A stretch of DNA of 64,000 bases from Xanthomonas vesicatoria ATCC 35937 (GCF_001908725.1 NZ_CP018725.1:1860001-1924000); one strand, 5' to 3'. Shown: positions 8,820 through 18,057, numbered from the stretch's first letter. Made by a program: numbers and translations. The notes: generated from the sequence alone by a model not told the origin.

Positions 8820-9022
8820 GGGAAGTGGGAAGTGGGAAGTGGGAAGTGGGAAGTGGGAAGTGGGAAGTGGGAAGTGGGAAGTGGGAAGTGGGAGTCGGAA
8901 GTGGGAGTCGGAAGTGGGAGTCGGAAGTCGGAAGTCGGAAGTCGGAAGTCGGAAGTCGGAAGTCGGGAGTCGGGAGTCGGGAGTCGGGAGTCGGGAGTCG
9001 GGAGTCGGGAGTCGGGAGTCGG
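8820..9022. repeat. Tandem heptamer array (GGGAAGT / CGGAAGT / CGGGAGT)
   Basis: About 29 units of 6-7 bp occupy 203 bp, starting 4 bp after the HAD stop codon. The array is layered: roughly ten GGGAAGT units, then alternation of GGGAGT with CGGAAGT, then a block of CGGAAGT, then about nine CGGGAGT units. The order shows successive local amplification of single-base variants. It contains no stop codon in several frames, so it creates spurious open frames on both strands. Related heptamers (GGGAATC, GGGAATG) occur at 15010-15051 and 56087-56169. Confidence 0.97.
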
Positions 9023-9268
9023 AACAGCGTTCGCTGGCGTTCTTGAAAGGTCAACGCTCAGCCGAGTGGCCAACGGTACCTAGCCTCGCTCTGCAAGCGA
9101 ATGCGCGGCCAAACAACACGCTAACTGCGTGTACGCATGTTGCGGTGGATCGGGCCACGCACGCAGTCATCGACGCCCAATCCGCCAGCGTGCCCTCCTG
9201 CGCGCGAAAACCGCGGTGACTCGTGCGCAGTCCTCAACCAGACCATTCGCAGCAAAACGCACCCACTA

Positions 9269-9306
9269 GCCCCTCTCCCATCGGGAGAGGGGTTGGGGTG
9301 AGGGTA
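9269..9306. repeat. Short palindromic intergenic element (CCCCTCTCCC...GGGAGAGGGG)
   Basis: CCCCTCTCCC and GGGAGAGGGG are separated by 3 bp and followed by TTGGGGTGAGGG. This is a perfect 10-bp stem of a type scattered widely in proteobacterial intergenic DNA. The rest of 9023-9468 holds no recognisable gene. The element lies downstream of argD (minus strand) and could act as a 3' stabilising hairpin, but it has no T-tract on either side. Confidence 0.75.
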
Positions 9307-9468
9307 CGGCAGGAGGCGACAACCTCAGCAGCAAGCGCCGAGCCTCGAACGCACGATGCGACGATCAAAATCAAACGCTCCGCACGTCACGTAATCACTG
9401 CCGCCAGACTGCGCCCACTCACTTAGACAAGCCAGATCATTCAGCGCTTCGCATCACGCAGGTATCCA

Positions 9469-10695
9469 TCACCGCTGCGCGGCGTACTCGGCAATCGCCA
9501 GACGCAGACGCGCCAGGCCATCGACCAGCTCGGTGTCGGTCAGATTGAGTGCCGGCACGAAGCGCAGCACATCCGGGCCGGCTTGCAGCACCAGCAAGCC
9601 ATGCTTGGCCGCCAGATCCAGCAGCGCACCGGCCTGCCCGGCATGCGCCGGTGCCAGCACCGCGCCGAGCATCAGGCCGCGCCCGCGCACCTGTGCAAAC
9701 AGGCCGAACTCGGCATTCAATGCCCCCAGCCCCGCGCGCAACGCAGCCGATTGACGCTCTACGTTGGCCGCAATCTCCGGCGACGCGAGCTTGCGCAGCG
9801 CCACGCGGGCCACGGCGGCCGCCAGCGGATTGCCGCCGAAGGTGGTGCCGTGCGCGCCGAACTGCATGGCCTGCGCCACCTTGGGGCCGGCCAGCATCGC
9901 GCCGATCGGGAACCCGCCGCCCAGCGCCTTGGCCAGCGTCACGATGTCCGGTGTCACCTGCTCCTGCCAATGCGCGAACAAGGTGCCGGTGCGGCCCATG
10001 CCACATTGAATTTCGTCCAGCACCAGCAAGGCATCATGTTGATCGCACAGCGCGCGCACCTTGGCCAGGAATCCCGGCGCCGCCGGCATCACTCCGCCCT
10101 CGCCCTGGATCGGTTCGACCATCACGGCCGCCACATCGCCGCTGGCCATCGCTGCTTCCAGCGCTGCCACGTCGTTGAAATCCACATACCGGAACCCGCC
10201 CGGCAGCGGCTCGTAGCCTTCCTGATATTTCGGCTGCGCGGTGGCGGTCACCGAGGCCAGCGTGCGGCCGTGAAAGCTGCCGCGGAACGTCACGATGACG
10301 CGCTTGTCGGCCGGGCGGCCCTGGCTGCTGGCCCACTTGCGCACCAGCTTGATGGCCGCCTCGTTGGCTTCGGTACCGGAGTTGCACAGAAAAACGTTCT
10401 CGGCAAAACGCGACGCGCCGACCAGCTCCTCGGCCAGCCGCAGCGGCGGCTCGCTGTAGAAGATGTTGCTGGTGTGCCACAGCTTGCCGGCCTGCTCGGT
10501 AAGCGCGGCCACCAGATCCGCATCGTTATGGCCCAGCCCGCTCACCGCGATGCCGGAAGATAGATCCAGATACTCGCGCCCCGCATCGTCCCAGACGCGA
10601 CTGCCCTGACCGCGCTCCAGTACCACCTGGCGCGGGCGATACACCGGCAGGTAGTAGTGCGCGAGGGACAGGGGCGAATCGGCAGCGGTGCTCAT
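9469..10695 (-). CDS. argD: Acetylornithine aminotransferase (class III PLP aminotransferase)
   Basis: The 408-aa product has the full class III aminotransferase pattern: LDLSSGIAVSGLGHN near the N terminus, NSGTEANEAAIKLVRK, FHGRTLASV, VEPIQGEGGV, LLVLDEIQCGMGRTG and the PLP lysine in TLAKALGGGFPIGAM, then GTTFGGNPLA. ArgD transfers an amino group from glutamate to N-acetylglutamate semialdehyde in arginine synthesis and often also serves as succinyldiaminopimelate aminotransferase. The ATG at 10695 is the family start; upstream residues in the open frame are unlike the family. It stands alone and is divergent from the K+ channel gene, with 72 bp between the start codons. Confidence 0.9.
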   Translation of the reverse strand: MSTAADSPLSLAHYYLPVYRPRQVVLERGQGSRVWDDAGREYLDLSSGIAVSGLGHNDADLVAALTEQAGKLWHTSNIFYSEPPLRLAEELVGASRFAENVFLCNSGTEANEAAIKLVRKWASSQGRPADKRVIVTFRGSFHGRTLASVTATAQPKYQEGYEPLPGGFRYVDFNDVAALEAAMASGDVAAVMVEPIQGEGGVMPAAPGFLAKVRALCDQHDALLVLDEIQCGMGRTGTLFAHWQEQVTPDIVTLAKALGGGFPIGAMLAGPKVAQAMQFGAHGTTFGGNPLAAAVARVALRKLASPEIAANVERQSAALRAGLGALNAEFGLFAQVRGRGLMLGAVLAPAHAGQAGALLDLAAKHGLLVLQAGPDVLRFVPALNLTDTELVDGLARLRLAIAEYAAQR

Positions 10696-10767
10696 GATGG
10701 TGGGTCGCAGAAGCGGAGGGAGAACCCGCATTCTCGCGCATTCGCCGGCCTGCGGCACAATGCGCGC

Positions 10768-11640
10768 ATGCGCCCTTTCTCCGATCCTCAGCTCACTCCC
10801 GCCACCACCGACGGCTGGCGCCGGCAGTGGTTCGACATCATCTATCGCCACGACACGCGTCCATCGCGCAATTTCGACCTGATGCTGGTGGTGGCAATCC
10901 TGACCAGCGTGATCGTGATCATGATCGACAGCGTGCCGCGCATCCACGCGCATTCGGCGCACTGGCTGGTGCCGCTGGAATGGGCGTTCACCGTGCTATT
11001 CACCGTCGAATATGCGCTGCGCCTGGCAGTGGTGCGGCGTCCGCTGCACTACGCGCTCAGCGTGTGGGGCGTGATTGACCTGCTGTCGATCCTGCCCAGC
11101 TATCTGTCGTTCTTCGTGCCCGGTGCGCAGACCTTGCTGGTGGTGCGCGTGCTGCGCATCTTGCGCCTGTTCCGCATCCTCAAGCTCACCCGCTATATCC
11201 AGGAAAGCGGGCAATTGGTGGACGCGTTATGGCGCAGCCGCCGCAAGGTGCTGGTATTCCTGTTCACGGTGCTCACCATCACCGTCATCGCCGGCGCCAC
11301 CATGTATGTCATCGAAGGCCCGCAACACGGTTTCACCAGCATCCCGACCAGCATGTACTGGGCCATCGTCACCATGGCCACAGTGGGCTTCGGCGATCTG
11401 GTGCCGCAAACCACGCTGGGTCGCTTCGTCACCTCGGCACTGATCCTGATCGGCTACAGCATCATCGCCGTGCCCACCGGCATCTACACCGCCGAACTTG
11501 CCACCACGCTGCGCGAAGGCGGCCACACCGGCCGACGCGACATTCGCAACTGCGCCCGTTGCGGGCTGGAAGGCCACGCCGCCGACGCACGCTATTGCCG
11601 GCAATGTGCCGAGCCGCTGCCGGACATCGCCAACGGCTGA
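10768..11640 (+). CDS. Voltage-gated potassium channel (ion transporter) with C-terminal zinc ribbon
   Basis: The 290-aa protein has six predicted membrane segments. S4 is rich in Arg at every third position (RVLRILRLFRILKLTRY), which is the voltage sensor. The pore loop carries the K+ selectivity filter TVGFGD between S5 and S6. It belongs to the Kv-like bacterial family. After S6 there is a short cytosolic tail with two CxxC pairs (CARCG and CRQCA), probably a small zinc ribbon, which most bacterial Kv channels lack. There is no RCK domain. The ATG at 10768 gives an N terminus typical of the family. It is a single gene followed by a repeat element. Confidence 0.9.
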   Translation: MRPFSDPQLTPATTDGWRRQWFDIIYRHDTRPSRNFDLMLVVAILTSVIVIMIDSVPRIHAHSAHWLVPLEWAFTVLFTVEYALRLAVVRRPLHYALSVWGVIDLLSILPSYLSFFVPGAQTLLVVRVLRILRLFRILKLTRYIQESGQLVDALWRSRRKVLVFLFTVLTITVIAGATMYVIEGPQHGFTSIPTSMYWAIVTMATVGFGDLVPQTTLGRFVTSALILIGYSIIAVPTGIYTAELATTLREGGHTGRRDIRNCARCGLEGHAADARYCRQCAEPLPDIANG

Positions 11641-11702
11641 TGCAGGGCGGCAGCGCCCAGGCGCTGAGCGCTGCACGTAGAGCGGCTAACAAAATGTAGC
11701 GA

Positions 11703-11801
11703 GCAGTCGTCAGCTGGTGCGGACGGCGCGTTCAGCATCGGATCGTATGGGTGGCACATGCCGCACCAAACACTCACCGCGCCCGCCTGGCGGTGAGCAC
11801 C
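11703..11801. repeat. Dispersed intergenic repeat, copy 1
   Basis: About 100 bp here align with 14080-14175. Shared blocks in order are GGACGGCG, CGTATG, a GG.ACA.GCCGC block and GCCCGCCT, then CGGTG and GCAC. The 3' part can fold (CACCG...CGGTG). It lies between the convergent 3' ends of the K+ channel and lipoprotein genes and may work as a transcript-end hairpin. Confidence 0.75.
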
Positions 11802-11819
11802 TTCGTTTATTAGCTGCCG

Positions 11820-12761
11820 TTACTGCGACATGCGGTTACTCATGTCGATCAGATCGTTGTAGCTGGCCAGCACCGCCTGACGCGTGCCGCCCGGCGGCAT
11901 CGAGCCACTTTCCAGCAGCATCTGCTCGCTCTTGGTCAACGGAGTATTGGTGCGGATGCGCTCGACCAGGCGTCCGGACTCGCGCGCCAGTTTGTCGGCA
12001 GAGCGTTCCATATGGCCCCACATCGCATCGCCCTGGCCCACCTTGGCTTTCTGCGCCTCTTCCAGAATGCTCTGGTAGCGCACTAGCTGGCTTTGCGCTG
12101 CCGCAAGATCCGGCGCATCGCTATCCAGCACCTGCACCAGGCGCTTGCCTTCGCCGGTGATCTTCAAGTGATACCAGGACGCGCTGCGGCCTTCTTCCTT
12201 TTCGATCGCATCGATCTGCGCCTGCCGCCGGGTATCTTCGTTGCGATCCAGTGCCGCATCCATCGCTTCGCCCGCCTCGAAGAACGCTGCATAGGCCTGC
12301 ATCAACGGCGCGTGCAGCGCACGCATGCCCTTGCCATCGTCGCGCACATAATCTTCGCGATCGTAGTAGCGCGCCGCTTCGCCGATGCGCTCGTTGAGCG
12401 CGGCAAATCGCTGCTGATACGTCTTCGCCACCGGGTCGAGTTCGGCGTTGGCCGGCTGCTGCGCCAATGCGGCAGTCATCGGTGCGCCACAGGCCTCGAC
12501 CCGATGCGACAACACCGTGCCCGGCGCGCGGATCGTGGCTTCCTTGCCCGTTGGCCCAGCCTGCGGGTCCTTCATCCAGCCGATATAGGTCTGGTAACTC
12601 TCGTGCAGCGGCTGTTCGACACCATTGAAGCAGGCAATGTAGGCATTGATCTTGTCGGCATCGGGTGCGGCTGCAACCGGCGCGTCTTTCTGGCAGCCAG
12701 CAAGCAGCGCGGCAAGTGCAATCGCTGAGCTGAGTGGTACGTAACGACGTGGATGGCGCAT
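11820..12761 (-). CDS. DUF3829-family lipoprotein (paralogue 1)
   Basis: The 313-aa product begins with a lipoprotein signal (SSAIALAALLAGC, lipobox LAGC). The rest is a helical DUF3829 (YiiG-like) domain containing INAYIACFNGVEQPLHESYQTYIGW and a charged C-terminal helix bundle. AGGA lies 8 nt before the ATG. It is about 120 bp downstream of a paralogue with the same layout (YIDCFNRLDLQVHTGAKHYTGW at the matching position), which indicates a tandem duplication. The function of the family is unknown; an envelope-anchored role is all that can be said. The residue following Cys is Gln, which would favour outer-membrane sorting. Confidence 0.88.
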   Translation of the reverse strand: MRHPRRYVPLSSAIALAALLAGCQKDAPVAAAPDADKINAYIACFNGVEQPLHESYQTYIGWMKDPQAGPTGKEATIRAPGTVLSHRVEACGAPMTAALAQQPANAELDPVAKTYQQRFAALNERIGEAARYYDREDYVRDDGKGMRALHAPLMQAYAAFFEAGEAMDAALDRNEDTRRQAQIDAIEKEEGRSASWYHLKITGEGKRLVQVLDSDAPDLAAAQSQLVRYQSILEEAQKAKVGQGDAMWGHMERSADKLARESGRLVERIRTNTPLTKSEQMLLESGSMPPGGTRQAVLASYNDLIDMSNRMSQ

Positions 12762-12880
12762 GCGATGATTCCTGTGCGGTGATGAAGAAATGGGCTGACC
12801 CGAGCGAGCGCTGATCGCGCATACGTCCTCAGCGCGGGGCGTGCGGCCTCGCGCGCTGCATCGTGCAATGACGCCGGCAG

Positions 12881-13861
12881 TTACTGCCGATTGCTCTCGG
12901 ATACCAGCGCGTTATAGGTGTTGAGCAACTTGCGCGGCGATCCTTCCGGGGCTAACGAGGGGCTATCGAGCCAACCCTGTTCGATGCGGCTGTAGGCTGT
13001 CTTGTCGACCACGCGTTTCACCCGCGCCTTGGCCTGCCTGCGGAAGTCCTCCGCAGCGGTTTCGAAGCTGTTCCACTTGAGTTTGTCCGGCTCCTGGTCG
13101 GCCACCTTGGCATGCGCCTCGTCGGAGAGGCGGTTGAAGCCCTCCAACAGCGTGTTTGCACGTGCGGTATCGAACTGATCCTCCTGCAGCACGTCAGTCA
13201 GTTGCTTGGCATCGAGCATCATCGACAGGCGGTAATACTCGCGCGTGCGTCCCTCCTCGCGCTCCAGCGTCTTGAGCATTTCGCGATGCGCTGCATCGTT
13301 CTGCGTTTCAAGCTCGGCACTGAACGTGCTGCTGGCCTCGGCATAGCGCTCCAGCGCCGTCATCAATGGCGCGTGCAGTTGCTTGCCCTTGGCGAACTGG
13401 TCGTCCTCGTAATCCTGACGCGCGTAGTAATCGGCCACCTGATGACTGATGGGCCGCAGCGCCTGCAAGGCCGCATGGTATTGCCGGGCCGCTGCATCCA
13501 GCGCCGGTAGCGACGGTTGCGCCGCAGCCGCCGCGCTGACCGGCGCATCGCATTCCTTCATGTCGTAGTCGCTGATGTCATAAGGACCGGCAACACCCGT
13601 TTCGCGCCCGCTGGGGCCGGTGGCCGCATCGTCCATCCAGCCGGTGTAATGCTTGGCACCGGTATGCACCTGCAGATCGAGGCGGTTGAAGCAATCGATG
13701 TACGCGCCAAGTTTGGTGTTGAGCGCCTGCTGCGCATCGCTCGGCGCATCGGTGCCTTTGCTGGCGGGCGCAGTGTCGGTTGGCGTGGTTTGTTTGCTGC
13801 AGCCGGCGCAGAGCGCAAGCACGAACAGGGCGGGCGCAAACGCGCGAGACTTCAGGGACAC
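12881..13861 (-). CDS. DUF3829-family lipoprotein (paralogue 2)
   Basis: The 326-aa product has a lipobox (ALCAGC) after the hydrophobic stretch ALFVLALCAG, then a Thr/Ser/Pro-rich linker and the DUF3829 domain, with LHAPLMTAL and KTLEREEGRTREYYRL matching LHAPLMQAY and DAIEKEEGRSASWYHL in paralogue 1. I chose the GTG at 13861 because AAGGA sits 9 nt upstream; the TTG two codons earlier is too close to it. The two genes are in the same orientation and probably co-transcribed, with this one first. Function unknown. Confidence 0.87.
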   Translation of the reverse strand: MSLKSRAFAPALFVLALCAGCSKQTTPTDTAPASKGTDAPSDAQQALNTKLGAYIDCFNRLDLQVHTGAKHYTGWMDDAATGPSGRETGVAGPYDISDYDMKECDAPVSAAAAAQPSLPALDAAARQYHAALQALRPISHQVADYYARQDYEDDQFAKGKQLHAPLMTALERYAEASSTFSAELETQNDAAHREMLKTLEREEGRTREYYRLSMMLDAKQLTDVLQEDQFDTARANTLLEGFNRLSDEAHAKVADQEPDKLKWNSFETAAEDFRRQAKARVKRVVDKTAYSRIEQGWLDSPSLAPEGSPRKLLNTYNALVSESNRQ

Positions 13862-14079
13862 AAGCAAACATCCTTGTTGGAAACGGTTTCAGCCGCGCAC
13901 GATAGCAAACTGCGGCGTGAAATCGTCGTGCTCGGATCGGAGCGGCCGGCACGTTGTTCTCCTGCGCGGCATGCAGTCATACGCCGTGGCCATCCGTTCC
14001 TGTTGCCGCGGCGTTGGTGAATCGATGCATCCGCAGACGGCCATCTGCGTCGCGCTTGGGGCGACAAAACCAGGGTGAG

Positions 14080-14175
14080 CCATCGACAGACGGGTGTGGA
14101 CGGCGTACTCGGCACCGCAGCGTATGAGCGGTACAGGCCGCCGAGCACCGGCCGTGCCCGCCTTTCGGTGCGCAC
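14080..14175. repeat. Dispersed intergenic repeat, copy 2
   Basis: Second copy of the element at 11703-11801, in the same orientation, with GGACGGCG, CGTATG, GCCGCC, GCCCGCCT and CGGTGCGCAC in the same order. It sits in the 332-bp gap between the SDR 3' end and the start of the second DUF3829 gene, 19 bp after the SDR stop. Nothing else is recognisable in 13862-14079. Confidence 0.75.
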
Positions 14176-14193
14176 AGGCGTCCGGCAAGCCGC

Positions 14194-15009
<816 letters not shown>

Positions 15010-15051
15010 GGGAATCGGGAATCGGGAATCGGGAATCGGGAATCGGGAATC
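15010..15051. repeat. Tandem heptamer array GGGAATC x6
   Basis: Six perfect GGGAATC units lie immediately upstream of the SDR start codon. About 60 bp further on (15113-15143) the complementary form (CATTCCCGATTCCC...CGATTCCC) appears, so the two could pair as a long hairpin in RNA or DNA. The same heptamer type occurs at 56087-56169. Confidence 0.95.
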
Positions 15052-15147
15052 GCAAGAGCTTAGCGCTTCGACCGTTCGCCGACGAACCCCCAGGTCCGCA
15101 ATGCGCCTTTACCCATTCCCGATTCCCTACTCTCGATTCCCGGCCCC

Positions 15148-15807
15148 TCAGGGCTTCGGCCCCTGCCCTTCGTTGTCTTCCCAATGCAGCACGCGTCGGG
15201 TGACGAAGCGGTAGACCGGTTTGCCGGTGGCGAACCATAGCTCGCGCACCCATGACCTGCGCTTGAGCACGCGGCGTTCCACCGGCGTGATCGCGGCCGG
15301 GCAATACATGCGCTTGTGCTTGAGCAGATGGCGCAGATCCTCGCGTGCAAGCAGACGCATCCAGCGCGCGCGTGGGTGGCCGCGCACCGCCAGCTGGAAA
15401 TCGATCACCGCCGGGCTGCCATCGTCCTGCACCAGCCAGTTGGCTTCCTTGGCCAGATCGTTGTGAGCTACGCCGCACCGATGCAGTTGCTGCAATAGCC
15501 GGCGCGCCTGCCGGAAATACGCCAGATCGCCATGAGGCGGGCGCTGGTACATCGCATTGCCGGCCAGATAGCTGCGGTCCAGATGGCGCCCGTCCCAATG
15601 CAGCAAGCGCGGCGTGTGCGGCAGGCCATCCAGCTGCCGCAGCGCCAGCGCTTCACGACGCGCCAGCCACCAGGCAACACCACGCAGGCCCCATGGCGCC
15701 ACGCTCAGGTCGCGCCGCACGAACACCCGGCCAGCGTCGCGGATCAACAAGATGCGCCCGAACGTATCGGACTTCAGCGGGAGATTGCCGGCGGGCTCGT
15801 GACTCAT
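15148..15807 (-). CDS. RIO/Ser-Thr-type small kinase-like protein
   Basis: The 219-aa product has a stripped-down kinase fold. It contains a catalytic-loop-like motif HNDLAKEANWLV and a metal-binding motif in VIDFQLAVRG, where FQL stands in for the DFG position. The N-terminal half has a beta-rich region (GRILLIRDAGRVFVRRDL) but no clear glycine loop. It resembles bacterial lipopolysaccharide/RIO-like kinases that act on sugars or small molecules. The ATG at 15807 is preferred because a -10-like TACAAT ends 5 nt before it on the minus strand; open frame continues to 15879. The substrate is unknown. It is divergent from the DedA/PAP2/LssY gene. Confidence 0.75.
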   Translation of the reverse strand: MSHEPAGNLPLKSDTFGRILLIRDAGRVFVRRDLSVAPWGLRGVAWWLARREALALRQLDGLPHTPRLLHWDGRHLDRSYLAGNAMYQRPPHGDLAYFRQARRLLQQLHRCGVAHNDLAKEANWLVQDDGSPAVIDFQLAVRGHPRARWMRLLAREDLRHLLKHKRMYCPAAITPVERRVLKRRSWVRELWFATGKPVYRFVTRRVLHWEDNEGQGPKP

Positions 15808-15957
15808 TCCCCATTGTAGGCGGGCGACCGGCATCGCCATACCACTGTCGACGGACATGCCGATGACATCGGCGCGCACGGCCGCCTGGGTGCAACCGCA
15901 GGTGAAGCCGACCGCCCGATGTGAGCATGGCGCAAGTCAGTCGTCGCCATGCCCACC

Positions 15958-15963
15958 TATAAT
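15958..15963 (+). promoter_or_regulatory. Consensus -10 box TATAAT for the DedA/PAP2/LssY gene
   Basis: A perfect TATAAT ends 6 nt before the ATG at 15970. Initiation 6-7 nt downstream would place the transcript start at or next to the A of the start codon, giving a leaderless mRNA. No strong -35 is visible 16-18 bp upstream, and no Shine-Dalgarno precedes the ATG. Confidence 0.6.
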
Positions 15964-15969
15964 TCGGGA

Positions 15970-18057
15970 ATGAACTCATGGATCGACGCCACGCTGGAGT
16001 GGATCGGACACCACCCCACCCTGGCTGGCGTGGTGATCTTTGCCATCGCATTCTGCGATGCGGTGATCGTGCTCGGCGCCATCGTGCCCGCGCTGCCGTT
16101 GCTGTTCGCCATCGGCGTACTGATCGGGCTCGGCCAGATCAACGGGCCGTATGCAATGGTGTGCGCAGCCTTGGGCGCGTTCGTCGGCGATGCGTTGAGC
16201 TTCTGGGTGGGCCATCGCTGGGGCCACCAGCTGCACACGTATTGGCCGTTCCGCCGCTATCCGCAATTGCTGGAACGCGGCGAGCTGCTGTTCCGGCGCA
16301 ATGCCTTCAAGAGCATCCTGATCGCGCGCTACGTCGGCGCCGTGCGGCCGTTTGTGCCCGCAATCGCGGGCATGTCGCACATGCCGTTCAAACGCTATCT
16401 GTTCGCCAGCGGGCTGGCCTGCATCTCGTGGGCGCTGCTGTTTCTGGTGCCAGGCTGGGTGTTGGGCACCGCCTACGATGCGGTGGCCGCAGTGGCCGGG
16501 CGCCTGTTCGTGGTGGTCACCTTGCTGGCCGCGGTGATCGGCCTGGCCTGGGCGGTGGTGCTGTATTCGTACCGCTGGTCGGCAGGCCACCTGGATGCCC
16601 TGTTGGCGCGGTTGCTGGAGTGGTCGCATCGGCATCCGGTGCTGGGCAACTGGTCGGTCAGCGTGTTCGACCCACGCCGGCGCGAGTCGGTGCCGCTGGC
16701 GATGATGGCCTTGATGCTGTTGCTGCTGGGCTGGGGCTGGTTCGTGTTGCTGATGGTGGTGCTGGCACACGGTGAGCCGCTGCGCGTGGACCTGGCCGTG
16801 CACGATCTGATGCTTGCCTTGCGCAACCCGCTGGCCGACTACCCGCTGGTGGCGTTGGCCTCGCTGGGCGATTGGCAGGTGTTGTTGCCGGCGATCGCCG
16901 CGGCGATGGGCTACCTGGCCTGGCGCCGACGCTGGATGGCGGTGACGCACTGGGTGATCGCACTGGCCTTCGGCCTTGCATTGACGCAGTTGCTGGGCGC
17001 GACCGTGCAGGTGGTGCGCCCACCGGCCGCCAGCAGCGGTTTCGGATTTCCGTCGGTGGCGGTCACCATGGCCACGATTGGTTTTGGCTTCTTTGCGCTG
17101 CTGATCGCACGCGAGTTGCCCGGCCGCCGCCGCGTCTGGCCGTATCTGGTCAGTGGCGCCATCGTCTCGCTGATCGGCTTCGCGCGCCTGTACCTGGGCG
17201 CGCACTGGCTCAGCGACGTGGTCGGCGGCATGTTGTTCGGCATCTTCTGGCTGCTGGTGCTGGGCATTGCATATCGCCGCCGCGCCACCCGCGCGTTCTG
17301 GGTCAAGCCGGTGTCGTGGATCTTCTATGGCATGTTCGTGGGCTGCGCCCTCTTCTTTGCGCCGCGCAATCTCGACACCAAGCTGGCCAAGTTCGAGCCG
17401 CCACCGCCGCTGCTGATGGACCTGCCCGCCAGCGACTGGTGGGAGGGGCAATGGCGGCTGCTGCCGGCACGCCGCAACGAATTCGACGACGACCAACGCT
17501 GGCCGCTGGACGTGCAGGTAGCGGGCCCACTCGCGCCGCTGCAACGCCAGCTCGAAGCGCGCGGCTGGCGGGCACAACCGCAGGCCGGCTGGGAGCAAGC
17601 GCTGCATCTTCTGGAAGTGAGCGGCCGCCCGGACGAAGTGCCGATCCTGCCTGCCACGCTGGATACCCAGGTCGAAGCTTTGTTGATGGTGCGTCACGCC
17701 GCGCCCGGCCATGTGCATGTATTGCGCTTGTGGCCGGCCGCCGCGCGCTTGCAACCCGATGCGCAGCCACTGTGGGTAGGCAGCACGCAGACCTTGCGCT
17801 ACAGCCGTCACTTCAGCCTGATCGGCCTGTGGTATCCGCTGCGCGGCGTGGACCCTGCACTGAGCGCATTGCGCGACGCACTCGGCCCGTTGCCGCATCG
17901 CGTGGGGCAGCGCCGCCGCTCGCAGGTGCCAGTGATCCTGATCGACAGTACCTCGGGCAGTGCGGTGCGTGGCGGAAACAACGACAACGCTGCAGCGCAG
18001 ACGCAAACCGCTGCGTTCGCTCCAGCTGCATCAGATCCGCCACAACAACGCCGTTGA
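15970..18057 (+). CDS. DedA / PAP2-like / LssY C-terminal fusion membrane protein
   Basis: The 695-aa protein joins three parts. Residues about 1-210 are a DedA/SNARE-associated domain with the characteristic LIARYVGAVRPFVPAIAG segment; DedA proteins are undecaprenyl-phosphate or lipid flippases. Residues about 230-445 are a PAP2-like phosphatase region with several membrane segments. Residues about 470-670 are a soluble LssY C-terminal domain. The PAP2 motifs are incomplete: the third (ARLYLGAHWLSDVVGG) is intact, but the second reads PSVA instead of PSGH and the first lacks its lysine. Lipid-phosphatase activity is therefore doubtful. The ATG at 15970 is chosen over 15949 because TATAAT lies between them. 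Confidence 0.9.
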   Translation: MNSWIDATLEWIGHHPTLAGVVIFAIAFCDAVIVLGAIVPALPLLFAIGVLIGLGQINGPYAMVCAALGAFVGDALSFWVGHRWGHQLHTYWPFRRYPQLLERGELLFRRNAFKSILIARYVGAVRPFVPAIAGMSHMPFKRYLFASGLACISWALLFLVPGWVLGTAYDAVAAVAGRLFVVVTLLAAVIGLAWAVVLYSYRWSAGHLDALLARLLEWSHRHPVLGNWSVSVFDPRRRESVPLAMMALMLLLLGWGWFVLLMVVLAHGEPLRVDLAVHDLMLALRNPLADYPLVALASLGDWQVLLPAIAAAMGYLAWRRRWMAVTHWVIALAFGLALTQLLGATVQVVRPPAASSGFGFPSVAVTMATIGFGFFALLIARELPGRRRVWPYLVSGAIVSLIGFARLYLGAHWLSDVVGGMLFGIFWLLVLGIAYRRRATRAFWVKPVSWIFYGMFVGCALFFAPRNLDTKLAKFEPPPPLLMDLPASDWWEGQWRLLPARRNEFDDDQRWPLDVQVAGPLAPLQRQLEARGWRAQPQAGWEQALHLLEVSGRPDEVPILPATLDTQVEALLMVRHAAPGHVHVLRLWPAAARLQPDAQPLWVGSTQTLRYSRHFSLIGLWYPLRGVDPALSALRDALGPLPHRVGQRRRSQVPVILIDSTSGSAVRGGNNDNAAAQTQTAAFAPAASDPPQQRR

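Noticed and set aside
8820..9022. CRISPR array
   Set aside because: Units are 6-7 bp with no spacers, and no cas gene is near.
8780..9083. Open frames through the heptamer array encoding repeats such as KWEVGSG
   Set aside because: The array lacks stop codons in several frames on both strands, so long frames appear by chance. There is no ribosome-binding site and the peptides only mirror the DNA repeat.
15976..18006. 676-codon frame opposite the DedA/PAP2/LssY gene
   Set aside because: It is His/Gln/Arg-rich, has no family motif and lies wholly antisense to a gene with clear membrane and LssY features. It results from high GC codon bias, as do the long antisense frames at 3837-5240, 6475-7854, 26277-28004, 29189-31000 and 44524-46251.
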